Shown here: positions 32,485 through 42,700 of the stretch, piece by piece
How the letters are laid out: each line of letters begins with the position of its first letter
Numbering within the stretch: the first letter of the stretch is position 1
DNA from: Acidobacteriota bacterium
GTDB taxonomy: Bacteria; Acidobacteriota; Terriglobia; Bryobacterales; UBA6623
Direction of reading: 5' to 3'
DNA: 46,631 nucleotides
Assembly (NCBI GenBank): GCA_027624045.1
Contig: JAQBUE010000016.1
Coordinates: 1-46,631 of the forward strand
Notes under the pieces: model-generated
Database searches by the model: none
What the model was told of the DNA's origin: nothing
Seen by the model: the letters and a program-made list of their open reading frames with translations, nothing else
Made by a program: the position numbers and the translations under genes

Positions 32485-34932
32485 TTGACATATTTCGCCT
32501 ACAATCTACTGGCGGCTTTGGCGGCGATTGTTGCCGTTCCCTACGACTTGATACGTGGTTTGAAACGCGGCCGGTCGTGGAGCAGCCTCGCCCAGCGTCT
32601 CGGCTATCTGCCCCACCTATTTCATCAGACTTCCGCCGACGCTGTCTGGTTACATGCGGTATCGGTGGGCGAGGTGGTTTCGTGCGAACGGCTGATCCGG
32701 CAATGGAAGGGATGTTTCCCCGCCGTTCCGATTTTCGTATCGACGAGTACGGCGAGCGGTCAGGCGCTTGCCCGCGAGAAATTGGGCGATGTCGTCGCAG
32801 GCGTATTCTATGCGCCGCTCGATCTTCCGTTTGCGGTGCGGCGCGTGCTGGATACGATTCGTCCCCGCTTGCTGATTGTGGCGGAAACGGAGATCTGGCC
32901 GAATTTGTATCGCCAGACGAAACAGGCAGGCGCCGGCCTGCTTGTCGTGAACGGACGGATTTCAGATCAGGCTTTCCCCAGCTATCGGCGGTTTCGGTTC
33001 TTGTTTCGGAGCGTATTGCGTCACGTGGACGTGTTGTTGGCTCAGTCGGAACAGGATCGGCAGCGCATGATCGCGATAGGGGCGGCCTCGGAGAAAGTGG
33101 TGGTTGGAGGAAATCTCAAATACGATTTCGAGCCCGCCGCTACTACGGCGTCCGAGGACCTCAAAGGTTTTCTGGCCGGCTTGGGCGCGCGTCCGGTGGT
33201 GGTGGCGGGGAGCACACGGGAGGGTGAGGAGCGGCTTGTTGTCGAGGCGTTCCGCGAGGTGACGGATGCACTGGGCAACGCCTTGTTGGTGGTGGCGCCG
33301 CGGCATCCGCAAAGGTTTGATGAGGTGGCGGCCGAGCTGGCGGGTTCGGAATTCCCCGTGATACGACGGTCTGCTCTCAAGGGCGATTCACGGATGGCCG
33401 GTGCGGGGATCTTGCTGCTGGACTCGTTGGGGGAGTTGTCGTCGCTTTATTCCCACGCTGATGCGGTGTTTGTCGGAGGCACGCTGAACGGCTGGGGAGG
33501 CCACAACGTGCTGGAGCCCGCTTTGTCGGGGTGTCCGGTGGTGGTGGGGCCGGCGATGCAGAACTTTGCCGAGATTGCGTCGACGTTGCTGGCTGAGCAG
33601 GGAGTGGTTCAGGTAGGTAGTGGGGCCGAGCTGGGTTCGGCCCTTGTTGGCTTGCTGCGCGATAAGGATAGCGCGGCCGCTTTGGCGGACAGAGGCCGGA
33701 GGGTGGCCGAGAAGCATCGCGGCGCGACGGAGCGAGCCTTGGCGGCGGCGGCGCGGCTGTACGGCGATGCCGTTCCGGTGGCGGTTCCTGGTTGGGGCCG
33801 GCGAGCGTTGTTGGCGGGCCCGGCACTGTTGTGGGGAGCGGTGGCGCGGCGGCGAGCGGGCGGCGCGGGCGCAGGCGCAGGCTCCTTTGGTGGGCGGCGG
33901 CTGAAGGCTTTTACGTTGTGCGTAGGAAATCTGACGGCCGGCGGGGAGGGCAAGACGCCGACCGTCGCTTGGCTGGTCGAGGCGCTCTGGGCGCAAGGGT
34001 ATCAGCCTGCCGTGCTGACACGAGGGTATCGGCGAAAATCGAAATCACGGTTGGTGATTGCCGAGCCCGGGGTCGAGCCCGTGCCGGCGGATGTGGGTGA
34101 TGAGGCCTATCTGCTGTGGCGACGATTTAGCGATCAGGGGATGCAGGTCCCGATCGGTGTCGGGGCGGATCGCTATCAGGTGGGCTGTGATCTCGAAGCC
34201 CGCTTCGCGGTTGATGTGATCGTGCTGGACGATGGGTATCAGCATTTTGCTCTCGAGCGGGATTTCGATCTGTTGATCGTGGACGCCAGCCGGCCTTTCG
34301 GGGGCGGGCGGCTTCTTCCGCTCGGTTTGTTACGGGAGCCCTGTTCGGGGGCGTCGCGCGCGCGGGTAATCCTGTTGACAAAGACACAGAAAGGTTTGAG
34401 CTACGAAGGAATCGAGCGTGAGTTGCGCCGCTGGAATGTGGCCGCACCGATCTGTCGGGCTCGAACGAAGCTGGCGAGTTTTGTGGATGCGAACAGCGGC
34501 GAGGAAATCGGGCCGGATACGTTGATCGCGAAATCGTGCTTCGGGTTTTGCGGGCTGGGAAGCCCTGATTCGTTCTGGCGCTCGCTCGAAGGAGCGCGCA
34601 TCAGCGTGCGAGATAGGATGGAGTTTGCGGATCATCACTCTTATTCCCGCGGGGACGTCCGGCGAATGATCGAGGCGGCTCGGCGTGCCGGCGCTGATAC
34701 GGTCTTGACGACAGAAAAGGATCTCGTGAACCTGCGGCGGGCGGCGGATGCCTCGGGCGGCGCGGCCCAGCTATTTGAACCGCTTCGGCTGTTCTGGGCG
34801 CGGATCGAGCAAGAGGTGGATCCGGACCTGCTGAAGTTCATCGCGGATGCACTTCCGAAACAGGCAAAGGCCGGGCGAGGTTCAAACGCCGTTGTCGACG
34901 TTGATGCCAAGGCGGCCCCGCGCACTCGCTAA
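32485..34932 (+). CDS. waaA-lpxK: Fused Kdo transferase (WaaA) and lipid A 4'-kinase (LpxK)
   Basis: 815 residues from TTG 32485, with GGGGTGAG upstream at about 32470-32477. Residues 1-430 are WaaA (KdtA): an N-terminal membrane anchor (YFAYNLLAALAAIVAVPYDL), WLHAVSVGEV, the box AETEIWPNL and the donor-binding segment FVGGTLNGWGGHNVLEPAL. A Gly/Ala/Arg linker (about 435-470) leads to LpxK, about 475-800, with the P-loop-like CVGNLTAGGEGKTPTVAWLV and VIVLDDGYQHFALERD. WaaA adds Kdo to lipid IVA and LpxK makes its 4'-phosphate, so two consecutive late steps are joined. In most bacteria they are separate proteins. Core heptosyltransferase follows 30 bp downstream. Confidence 0.94.
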   Translation: MTYFAYNLLAALAAIVAVPYDLIRGLKRGRSWSSLAQRLGYLPHLFHQTSADAVWLHAVSVGEVVSCERLIRQWKGCFPAVPIFVSTSTASGQALAREKLGDVVAGVFYAPLDLPFAVRRVLDTIRPRLLIVAETEIWPNLYRQTKQAGAGLLVVNGRISDQAFPSYRRFRFLFRSVLRHVDVLLAQSEQDRQRMIAIGAASEKVVVGGNLKYDFEPAATTASEDLKGFLAGLGARPVVVAGSTREGEERLVVEAFREVTDALGNALLVVAPRHPQRFDEVAAELAGSEFPVIRRSALKGDSRMAGAGILLLDSLGELSSLYSHADAVFVGGTLNGWGGHNVLEPALSGCPVVVGPAMQNFAEIASTLLAEQGVVQVGSGAELGSALVGLLRDKDSAAALADRGRRVAEKHRGATERALAAAARLYGDAVPVAVPGWGRRALLAGPALLWGAVARRRAGGAGAGAGSFGGRRLKAFTLCVGNLTAGGEGKTPTVAWLVEALWAQGYQPAVLTRGYRRKSKSRLVIAEPGVEPVPADVGDEAYLLWRRFSDQGMQVPIGVGADRYQVGCDLEARFAVDVIVLDDGYQHFALERDFDLLIVDASRPFGGGRLLPLGLLREPCSGASRARVILLTKTQKGLSYEGIERELRRWNVAAPICRARTKLASFVDANSGEEIGPDTLIAKSCFGFCGLGSPDSFWRSLEGARISVRDRMEFADHHSYSRGDVRRMIEAARRAGADTVLTTEKDLVNLRRAADASGGAAQLFEPLRLFWARIEQEVDPDLLKFIADALPKQAKAGRGSNAVVDVDAKAAPRTR

Positions 34933-34962
34933 CATTCGATAAGAGCCGTTTGTCTCCTACTG

Positions 34963-36000
34963 ATGAAATTGCTTGTTCGCGCTACGAATTGGTTGGGCGA
35001 TGCCGTGATGTCGTTGCCGGCGTTGCGTGAGATACGGCGTGTCCACGCGGGCTGGGAAATCGTTGTGCTGGCGCGCCCCTGGGTTGCGGATCTTTATGGC
35101 CGCGAGGGGATTTGCGACCGCATGCTTCCCTATGAGAACACCGGCCGTCATGCCGGACTTATGGGGCGATGGAGACTTTCGCGGGAGTTGCGCAGCGAGG
35201 GTTTTGACCGCGCCATCTTCTTGCCGAACTCCCTCGATTCAGCACTTCCGGCTTGGCTGGCCGGGATTCCGGAGCGCATCGGATATGCGCGCGATCGCCG
35301 TGGCGTGCTGCTAACGGCAGCGCCGGCGCCGCCTAAGAAAGGGGACATCCCGGCTCATGAGCGCTATTACTATCTCGAGATGCTGCGGCGCGCGGGCTTG
35401 CTGGAAGAGGTCGCCGAGTGCCCGGAGATACGGCTGGCGTGTTCGGGGCAGGCGGCGGAGGCGGGCAGGAAATACTGGTCAGGCAAAGGCGAGCAAGGGA
35501 CGCGCTGGGTTGGAGTCTGCCCCGGGGCGGCTAACAGCCGGGCAAAGCAGTGGGCTCCAGAGCGGTTCGCAGAGGCCGCTACGGAGGTTGCCCGGAAACT
35601 GGATGCTAAGGTCGTCGTGTTCGGGTCCAGCAACGAGGTGAACTTGGGCCAGTCGATCGTGGAGCGAGTCTCGGTTCCCGCATTCAACCTGGCGGGGCAA
35701 ACAAGCTTGCGGGAGTTCATCGATCTGACGGCATGCTGTGATGTGTTTCTGACGAATGATTCGGGCGGCATGCACGTGGCGGCGGCGTTGGGCGTCCCTA
35801 CCGTAGTTGTTTTTGGGCCGACGAATGAAGTGACTACGGGGCCGGCTAGCTCGTCGGCGCTGGTGGTCAGGGAGCCGGTCGAGTGCAGCCCTTGCTTGTT
35901 AAAGGTCTGTCCAATTGACCACCGTTGTATGGAGCGCGTTACGGCGTTGCGCCTCGCGTCGGAGGCGCTGGAGTTCGTTCAAAAGACTGCCGGAGAATGA
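34963..36000 (+). CDS. Lipopolysaccharide heptosyltransferase
   Basis: 345 residues, usual for GT9 enzymes. The N-terminal ATNWLGDAVMSLPALREIR is the acceptor-domain signature, and TNDSGGMHVAAALGVPTVVV (about residues 262-281) is the ADP-heptose-binding block. CSPCLLKVCPIDHRCM (about 307-322) is the Cys cluster common in WaaF-type proteins. The enzyme transfers L,D-heptose to the Kdo or first heptose of the inner core. Its position after waaA-lpxK matches that pathway order; WaaF (heptosyltransferase II) is the likeliest subtype. Confidence 0.93.
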   Translation: MKLLVRATNWLGDAVMSLPALREIRRVHAGWEIVVLARPWVADLYGREGICDRMLPYENTGRHAGLMGRWRLSRELRSEGFDRAIFLPNSLDSALPAWLAGIPERIGYARDRRGVLLTAAPAPPKKGDIPAHERYYYLEMLRRAGLLEEVAECPEIRLACSGQAAEAGRKYWSGKGEQGTRWVGVCPGAANSRAKQWAPERFAEAATEVARKLDAKVVVFGSSNEVNLGQSIVERVSVPAFNLAGQTSLREFIDLTACCDVFLTNDSGGMHVAAALGVPTVVVFGPTNEVTTGPASSSALVVREPVECSPCLLKVCPIDHRCMERVTALRLASEALEFVQKTAGE

Positions 36001-36026
36001 TAAACTGGCGCTCGGGAGGTTTGGTT

Positions 36027-36734
36027 ATGCGGATATTGCTTCTTCTATTGCTATGTGGGTCGTTTCTGGTTGGCGGGGCGGCCGACACGATTCCGACGAT
36101 GGCGGGCGAGTTGGTGGTCACACCGGTCCGGCATGGGACTGTGCTTCTTCAATTTGCCGGCAAGTCGTGGTATGTCGACCCGTGGAGTCAAGCGGATTTT
36201 TCTTCCTTGCCTAAAGCCGACGTGATTCTTATCACCGATATTCATGGCGACCATATGGACCCGAAGGCGATCGAGGCCATCCGCAAGGATGACACCCTGA
36301 TTGTGGCTCCGGCTGCCGTCGCGAAAACCGTTACCGACTCGAAGGTATTGGCGAACGGCGAAAAGACCCTGGCGCATGGAGTTTCGATCGAGGCGATCCC
36401 GATGTACAACCTCACGCGGGGTCCCGAACCCGGCAAGCTTTTTCATGACAAAGGACGCGGCAATGGTTACGTCCTGACAATGGGCGGAAAGCGGATCTAT
36501 TTCTCAGGCGATACAGAAGGCGTGCCCGAGATGAAGGCGCTGCAAAATATTGATATCGCGTTTGTTTGTATGAATCTGCCTTACACGATGCCTCCCGATG
36601 AGGCGGCGGAGGCTGTGAAGGCTTTCAAACCCAAGGTGGTCTACCCGTATCACTACCGGGGTTCCGATCTGAATGTATTCGCGGCGGGCCTGGAAGGGCA
36701 GGGGATTGAGGTACGGATGGGGGAGTGGTATTAG
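36027..36734 (+). CDS. Secreted metallo-beta-lactamase-fold protein (UlaG-like)
   Basis: About 235 residues from ATG 36027, with GGGAGG seven bases upstream. A signal peptide (RILLLLLLCGSFLVGGA) begins the protein. The core is a compact MBL fold: GTVLLQFAGKSWYVDPWSQ, the metal motif DIHGDHMD (about residues 72-79, where most relatives have HxHxDH), GKRIYFSGDTEGVPEM and VYPYHYRGSD. Loss of the first motif His (Asp-Ile-His-Gly-Asp-His) is typical of the UlaG/YtnP side of the superfamily. Export to the periplasm is less common. Substrate unknown. It follows the heptosyltransferase by 26 bp and may share its transcript. Confidence 0.85.
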   Translation: MRILLLLLLCGSFLVGGAADTIPTMAGELVVTPVRHGTVLLQFAGKSWYVDPWSQADFSSLPKADVILITDIHGDHMDPKAIEAIRKDDTLIVAPAAVAKTVTDSKVLANGEKTLAHGVSIEAIPMYNLTRGPEPGKLFHDKGRGNGYVLTMGGKRIYFSGDTEGVPEMKALQNIDIAFVCMNLPYTMPPDEAAEAVKAFKPKVVYPYHYRGSDLNVFAAGLEGQGIEVRMGEWY

Positions 36735-37042
36735 TCCAAGAACTGGATTCGCCGCATGCGAAACCTTACTCTCACACCGTCGTCGGTCTCGATCTGTATC
36801 CAGTTGCGCTTAACTGTGTCCACAAGGCCGCTGACGATCTTTGCTTTGTAGAATTTGCCGAGTTCGACTTGTATTGCCGGTTCATCGGCTGCCAGCCGGC
36901 CCTCAATGTGTGTGTTATGCATGGGCAGCAATACGGAGATTGTGCGTGCCTCCGGGTTGACGGCGATTACCTTGATGGAAATCGCGGGCGCGGTTGTGAC
37001 GAGCAGCATCATCAGAGTCGCGATGGCGCCAATCGTTTTCAT
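36731..37042 (-). CDS. Small secreted beta-rich protein
   Basis: 103 residues from ATG 37042 (a TTG one codon upstream is also in frame). A signal peptide (MKTIGAIATLMMLLVTTAPA) precedes a chain with several predicted strands: SIKVIAVNPEARTISVLLP, EGRLAADEPAIQVELGKFY, NWIQIETDDGVRVRFRMRR. The pattern suggests a small beta-barrel or OB-like fold. It is convergent with the MBL-fold gene, sharing four bases at the ends, and lies 39 bp past the end of the tail operon on the same strand. No family recognised. Confidence 0.65.
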   Translation of the reverse strand: MKTIGAIATLMMLLVTTAPAISIKVIAVNPEARTISVLLPMHNTHIEGRLAADEPAIQVELGKFYKAKIVSGLVDTVKRNWIQIETDDGVRVRFRMRRIQFLD

Positions 37043-37081
37043 CAAAGTTGCGCTTATCCGAGCGGTGCATCCGCTTTCGGC

Positions 37082-39787
37082 TTAGGTCAGAAAGTGGCTA
37101 CGGCGAAGTCCTTCCTTCAGCGGCAGAGCGTACCCGATCATGGAAAACTGATCGAATGCCCATAAGACGACTGACTCCAGTGCTTCGGCCTGGGCGAGCC
37201 GGCGCTCCCAGTTCCAGGGTTCACTAGCTCCGAAGACGCCGATCAGGTGCGACGATCGGTTGCGCGGGAAGCCCTTGGTCATGGGGTAGCGGATCGATTC
37301 CTGCGATTTGTTCAGTTGGCGGTTTCCTGTGTATGTGAAGTTTTCAGTCTTAAGGACGTCGAGCTTGGCGGCGGTCCAATCATTCTCCGGAAAGTTGACG
37401 ACGCGGGTCAAAGTGAAGTCGTTGACGTCGTGGGGATAGAGGACCTCGAACTTCGCGGCTGCGTAAGTGGCCTTCACGAAATTGAGTATCGAGTCAGTGA
37501 AGGCGCCAATGAGGCCGGGTAAGAAGGCGGCCTCCTCTGGGAAAGAAGCGAGCGAGTCGTCGTTGCTCGTAAAGACGTGAAGCGGACGGCTGTGCTGGTT
37601 CTGAAACTCGGCCTTGGTGTAGTCGTCATAGAACGTCATGCCCGATACGTTTGGGAAGTACCACCACTGGACCTCGCCGAATTGCAAATAGGGAGTGACA
37701 CCGGCCTCATCTTGGAGTTGCGCCAGCTCAAGATAGGCTTGCTTCCAGAAATTCAAGCTGGCGGGCGAGAAGTTCGTTTGCAATGAAGGTGTGTTCAGCA
37801 GCACGGGCGCGGTGTCAGCGTAGCGCTGAGCGATGCCGGCGGTGAGTGTCGGGTCGCCGTGTGAAAGTTCCATGCTGAGCGCGAGGGTACTCTCGATGCC
37901 AAGGCTGTCGAGTGCGGCAAAATAGGCGCGATGCCAGTCGCGCGCGGCCCGATTCAGGCGGGGCAGCGCCGTGGTATCGGTAAACCACTCTCCGTCAACG
38001 CCGCCCGTTAGTGTCGAGCCGCTCGAGACGGCTTGGAAGGCGCCCGAATCCGGTGTCGCGGACAGAGTGATGCCGTTTCCCTCCGTCCCGAGTTGCCGGG
38101 CATGGATCGTGAGTACAGCGCCCGAACTTGAAGCGCGGACGCCGGTGGATCCATCGTTGATCAGAAACTCGAACGCTTTTGTAATGCTCTCGTTCGTGTC
38201 GGTGCTCAGAGTCAAGCGGCTGAAGACGGTGCCGTCGATGATGACCTGAACGGTTTGGCTAAAGATGGGCGAGCCCTGGAACGTGACCGTTCCCTGCGCG
38301 TACACGTTGTCTGGGTTTTTGAGTTCATAGAAAAGAATGGCGCCGACGTAGTGGTTAGCGCGGCCGACAAAGCCCAGCATGTCGAGGTTCCACGCGACGC
38401 GTTCCGGTGCCAGAGCGAGGGAATGATCAGTGTCCCAGTCGGTGGCGAGCGTCTCGTTGGGGCGCGCCGGTTGATTGTCGACCGCTGTCGTATTGAATGA
38501 CTCTTCGAAGAAATCGACGTACAGAGAATTGCCTGCCGAAGATAGGTTGGCGCCGCTGAGGGTGGCCTCGACGCTGTGTTGTCCCGGTGCGAGCGCGCCC
38601 AAGTCGATGCGAGCCAGTACGTCTTCGTCGGCCACAAAAAGATCGAAGATCTGTGGAGGACCGCTGTCTACTGAAACGGAAACGATTCCAGCTTCGAAGG
38701 TTCGGCGCGTTCCGAGTAACAGCCTGTGACTTGATTGCGAGGTATAAGTCAGCGATGCGCTCGCGTCCAGAGCGTTGGTGAGGTGAATCGTACCGCCGGA
38801 GAAGTTGCCCGCGCTTTGCGTCCAGGCACCGCTGAAAGTGATAGGGCCGTCGTCCTCGAAGCGGCGGCTGTTCGGCGCCGCGACGCTGTAGGTTCGGTTC
38901 AGACCGGTGACGGTCCAACTGCTGATCCCCACTTCAAACTCGCTACGGTTGTAGGCGCCCGGTTGGAGCGCGGCGGCGTAGGTCCATCGCATCTTGCGGA
39001 CCTTGTCAGTAGGGATAGCGCCGCCGCCGACGTCGTCAAGAGCGCTGAAGTCGAGATCGACTTGCCACCGAAGCAGCGACGCGCCACCCGACATTGTTTG
39101 ATGGGTTGGAGTCCAGCTTTCGGTTTGGAAACCGCTTACGTTCGCGATGACGCCGAGCTGGTTCCCTTCTTCACCGGCGTTCAGGTTTGTGAGCGTGATC
39201 GTCCCCTCGGTTGCATTGTGCGAGGCCGAGACGGTGGTTGAGAATACATCAATGTTCAACTCCAGGTCAGCGAGCACGGTGGCGACCGTGTCACTACCTG
39301 TAATCGTGTGGTGGTAATGCTCGTCGAGCCAGGCGAGTTCGACGACATCGCCGGCGGTAAGGGTTCCTGAAAGTGTGAAGGTCGCTTCGGCCGCAACGGC
39401 CGAGCCTTCAATGGCGGTGGCGTGATCGAACAGCCGGACGCGGTAGATCTGCTCGCCGCCGCTGGAATCCTCGGCCCAAATGCGGAGGTAGGGCCAATCA
39501 ACAGTGGGGAACAACTTCGAGTCCATGAGGATGCAGTTGGACCGCCGTTCTTCGTAGCTGAGCGAGAGCCCGCTAAGATCGCCGTCGGGTAGCGTGCGCA
39601 GAAGCGGGTGTTCGTAGACGTTGTCGCGATTCCACTCGATGACGACCCAGTCGAATTGCTGTCGCCATGTGCCGCTGACGTTGAAAGCCGTCGAGGTAGC
39701 GCCACTCATCGCCGCGATCGCGGATGGCCGAAAGAAGAAGCATTGCAGGTCGCGGTTCGGGCTTAGTTTTTGGATGGTCTCAGACAC
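37082..39787 (-). CDS. Large phage tail-fibre-like protein with TIM-barrel-like C-terminal domain
   Basis: 901 residues. The N-terminal 600 residues are Ser/Thr/Gly-rich beta modules. Two contain the pattern seen in tail or adhesin fibres: TLTAGDVVELAWLDEHYHHT followed later by NAGEEGNQLGVIANVSG, and QTVQVIIDGTVFSRLTLSTD followed by QLGTEGNGITLSATPDSG. From about residue 620 to the end an alpha/beta domain appears (ALSMELSHGDPTL, TPYLQFGEVQWWYFPNVSG, YAAAKFEVLYPHDVNDF). It resembles TIM-barrel-like domains of GTA tail proteins, an identification by plan, not by exact match. It overlaps the upstream hub gene by 8 bp and ends the operon. Confidence 0.7.
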   Translation of the reverse strand: MSETIQKLSPNRDLQCFFFRPSAIAAMSGATSTAFNVSGTWRQQFDWVVIEWNRDNVYEHPLLRTLPDGDLSGLSLSYEERRSNCILMDSKLFPTVDWPYLRIWAEDSSGGEQIYRVRLFDHATAIEGSAVAAEATFTLSGTLTAGDVVELAWLDEHYHHTITGSDTVATVLADLELNIDVFSTTVSASHNATEGTITLTNLNAGEEGNQLGVIANVSGFQTESWTPTHQTMSGGASLLRWQVDLDFSALDDVGGGAIPTDKVRKMRWTYAAALQPGAYNRSEFEVGISSWTVTGLNRTYSVAAPNSRRFEDDGPITFSGAWTQSAGNFSGGTIHLTNALDASASLTYTSQSSHRLLLGTRRTFEAGIVSVSVDSGPPQIFDLFVADEDVLARIDLGALAPGQHSVEATLSGANLSSAGNSLYVDFFEESFNTTAVDNQPARPNETLATDWDTDHSLALAPERVAWNLDMLGFVGRANHYVGAILFYELKNPDNVYAQGTVTFQGSPIFSQTVQVIIDGTVFSRLTLSTDTNESITKAFEFLINDGSTGVRASSSGAVLTIHARQLGTEGNGITLSATPDSGAFQAVSSGSTLTGGVDGEWFTDTTALPRLNRAARDWHRAYFAALDSLGIESTLALSMELSHGDPTLTAGIAQRYADTAPVLLNTPSLQTNFSPASLNFWKQAYLELAQLQDEAGVTPYLQFGEVQWWYFPNVSGMTFYDDYTKAEFQNQHSRPLHVFTSNDDSLASFPEEAAFLPGLIGAFTDSILNFVKATYAAAKFEVLYPHDVNDFTLTRVVNFPENDWTAAKLDVLKTENFTYTGNRQLNKSQESIRYPMTKGFPRNRSSHLIGVFGASEPWNWERRLAQAEALESVVLWAFDQFSMIGYALPLKEGLRRSHFLT

Positions 39788-42700
39788 GGATTGTCACCGT
39801 TAGGTCGCTTCCCGGGAAAGTTGTGCCAACGGCGACAATGTCTAATGTCAAGTTGGCGAGCGATTGGAGCACAGGCAGTTCGGCGCCGTTGACGACGTTA
39901 CTGTTCGTTTGCCCCGCGGCAACGGTCAGCGTCGTGAGAGGCGAACCGTCTTGGTTGATTTGGAGATCAATGGAGGCGCCGACAGGAGCTTGCTTGACGA
40001 CCGCGTACACGTCGCGAATCGAGAGCGGTTCCTGGACGGAGACGGTTGGGACCGCATTCGCAAGAACCGCCAGCCCGCCTTCCACCTGGAAATTAAACTG
40101 CCCACCGCGCAGTGTTCGCAGGCCGCCATCGGGCAGCATGGAATAGTTATTAGTGGTGGTCGGGCTGCGGCCGAAGGTGTTGGTCACCCACAGTTCGCCA
40201 CACGCCAATCGAATGTTCGGAATCTGCTCGATGCGGACCCACCCACCGCTGGCGGTTGTCCCAAAGAAAGCCTTCTCGAAGGGTGCGATAACGGTCCGCT
40301 CATGCAGCGTATAGACCGGCGTGTTGACTGCGTGAGATTGAGCGGTGCTGTTACACTGCCCGCGCTCGACATCATACTGTGTGCCCCCGCCGGTTACTTG
40401 CGTAACCTTGAGGATTTCACCCTCCACCTGAATCAGGTCGTCGGCGATGGCCGACCCCGCCGCGGTGAGCGTCAAGCTGGTGTCGGTATCGGAGATCGCC
40501 GCGGCGAGAAGAATCGTGCCGGACCCCGCAAGTTCATCTCGATAATAAAGCTGAAAGGTTCCTGTTGTGATGCTTTGCGTATTTTCGAGAACCGGGAACG
40601 CGAGCGGGCTGAACTGCAACGTACCGTCGCCCCGCACGGTGACGGCGAACGCGGGTTCCGGCGGAACGTCGGAGTCAGCGACGCCGAGGCCGCCGCCTCC
40701 GATACGGTGCCGGGTGATGAGTGCCAATCCTTCGAGAGATTCAATGTTCTGTGCATTCGCGGCGCGACCGGTGATCTGAATGACTTGACCGCCCCGATTC
40801 GGGACGAGGAAGCGAGCGGGGCTGCTTCGCGCTCTGCCACCGAAGTGCCAGGTGTTTTCCGATACGACGAAGATCGTGCTCTCGTCGGGCTCGACGACCC
40901 AAGGCGACGTAACGAAGACCGTTGTGGCGGTGTTGTTGGCGATGATTCTCTCTTGTCCCGCGCCTTTGCCGCGCAGCAAACGTACCGAGTGGCCGATGAA
41001 TGCGTCTACCGTCATGTTCAGCAAGCTGCTTCCGACAGAGTCCGGCCCGAAGTCTGAAGCAAAAAACTCGTCCGTGTCTTCCAGCCGCCAGTAGAAGTTC
41101 GCGTGGTCGTAGCGAGGGTCCGGCGCGCCTGTCAGTTCGGCGGTCAAGCCGGTGTCGGTGAATGAGCCGGCAATCGCCTGTCCCGAAGCGATTCGGAACA
41201 GACGGGTCGGCAAGGGGCCCCGATAGACGCTGAAGCTAGCGGCGCCCGCCGTAAAGCTCAGGCCCGTAAGCTCGATCTGATAGCTCGATCCGCCGGCTGG
41301 AACCGTCGCCCTGACAACGAAGGAGGGGTTACTTTCCCTGCCGTCGGAGTCAGTCGCCGAAACCGCGTAGTAGAGTGTTTGGCCGCCTTCGATGGAGCCG
41401 CCCGGTGATTGAACGTTCGGTTGCAGGCTGACGAGGGGAATCCCGGCCACGAGTGACTGCCCGACATCGGGCGGTTTGAATCCAACCTCCACTTCGGTGA
41501 GGATCGAGCCGTCGGAACTGGTGATTTGAAACTCAGTGATGCTGAAGTGTTCCTCACCGAACTCGTCAAACTCATCTCCGTAGAGTGGGTCGGGAACGCC
41601 CTGTTCCGATTCCGGCTGCCGGCGGGTTGGCGGCAGCAGCGACAACTGGCCGTTTGTGTCCTGGTACCAAGCGTCGTTGTGGATCTGCGCCGTTATCCGG
41701 ACCTGCCGATAGTTCGTTGACGGTTGGAGCTTCAGGATGCGGAACGGCTGGCCGATGAGTCCTTCCCTGACATACGTAACCGTGATGATGTCGCCGACCT
41801 TTTGGCCGAGTGCCTTGACGCCCGTTTCAAACTCGATGTACTTGTTGCCTTGGATCGATTTATCCAGGAAGAACTTGAGGATACGGGCGGCTTGGTCGAA
41901 CGTGGGCAATCCATCCGCGACGAGCCGGCCTGCGATTTCCTGACCCGTCCGCGCGATGTCGGCCGAGTCGAGTAGAGCGAGACTGTCCTGCTGAAGTTCG
42001 TTGAATTCATCCGCGAATTCGATGAAGAATCGGTTTGGGGTGTCGGCCGTCGGGCGGTGCCAGAGCCGGACCGCCGGCTCATCGTTGGACTTGCGAAGGA
42101 TCGCGGACGCCATGCCGGGTGTCGAGCCATCCGTGTAGACGTAAGCCGGCCAACCTCCGTTAACCTGCGCCGTTGCGTTCGACCCCGCCGGGATGCTGGG
42201 TTGCTGCAGAGCGAGAGAGTTATCGACCCGAACGGCAATCTTCCCTTCACCTGTATAGGTCAGTTGAAGCCGCGCATTGTTGCGGATGCCGCGAATGACA
42301 TCCGCGGCGGTCCGCCGCGAACGAAGCAGCAGATTGCAGCGGAAGCGTTTGACCGAGATGCCGTTGCCCTGGTTGTCGGTCGCCGCGATGGTTTCGTCAC
42401 AGAACGCCGCGGCATCGGCGAAACTCGGCAGATCGATTTCGTCCCGACGCCATCCGCTTCGCCGCAGCACATCCAGCAGGATCCACGCCGGATTGTCAGA
42501 GAAGGTTTGACCGAGCGCCCCTCCGCCCGAGTCGAACGTATCGAGTCGCAACCCTTCCAGTAATACCTTGACGCAAGGCAGCACCCTGCCGTCGTTGATC
42601 TGGTTTGGAACAACGACCGAAAGCGCGACCATACTTCCGTACGGATCGCCTTGTGGAACACCGCCAAAGCTAACGAAGTTAAGGTTGAAGCCCCCGTGCC

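Noticed and set aside
39864..41057. 397-codon plus-strand frame opposite the tail hub gene
   Set aside because: No motifs, and the minus-strand frame has beta-module patterns and operon overlaps.
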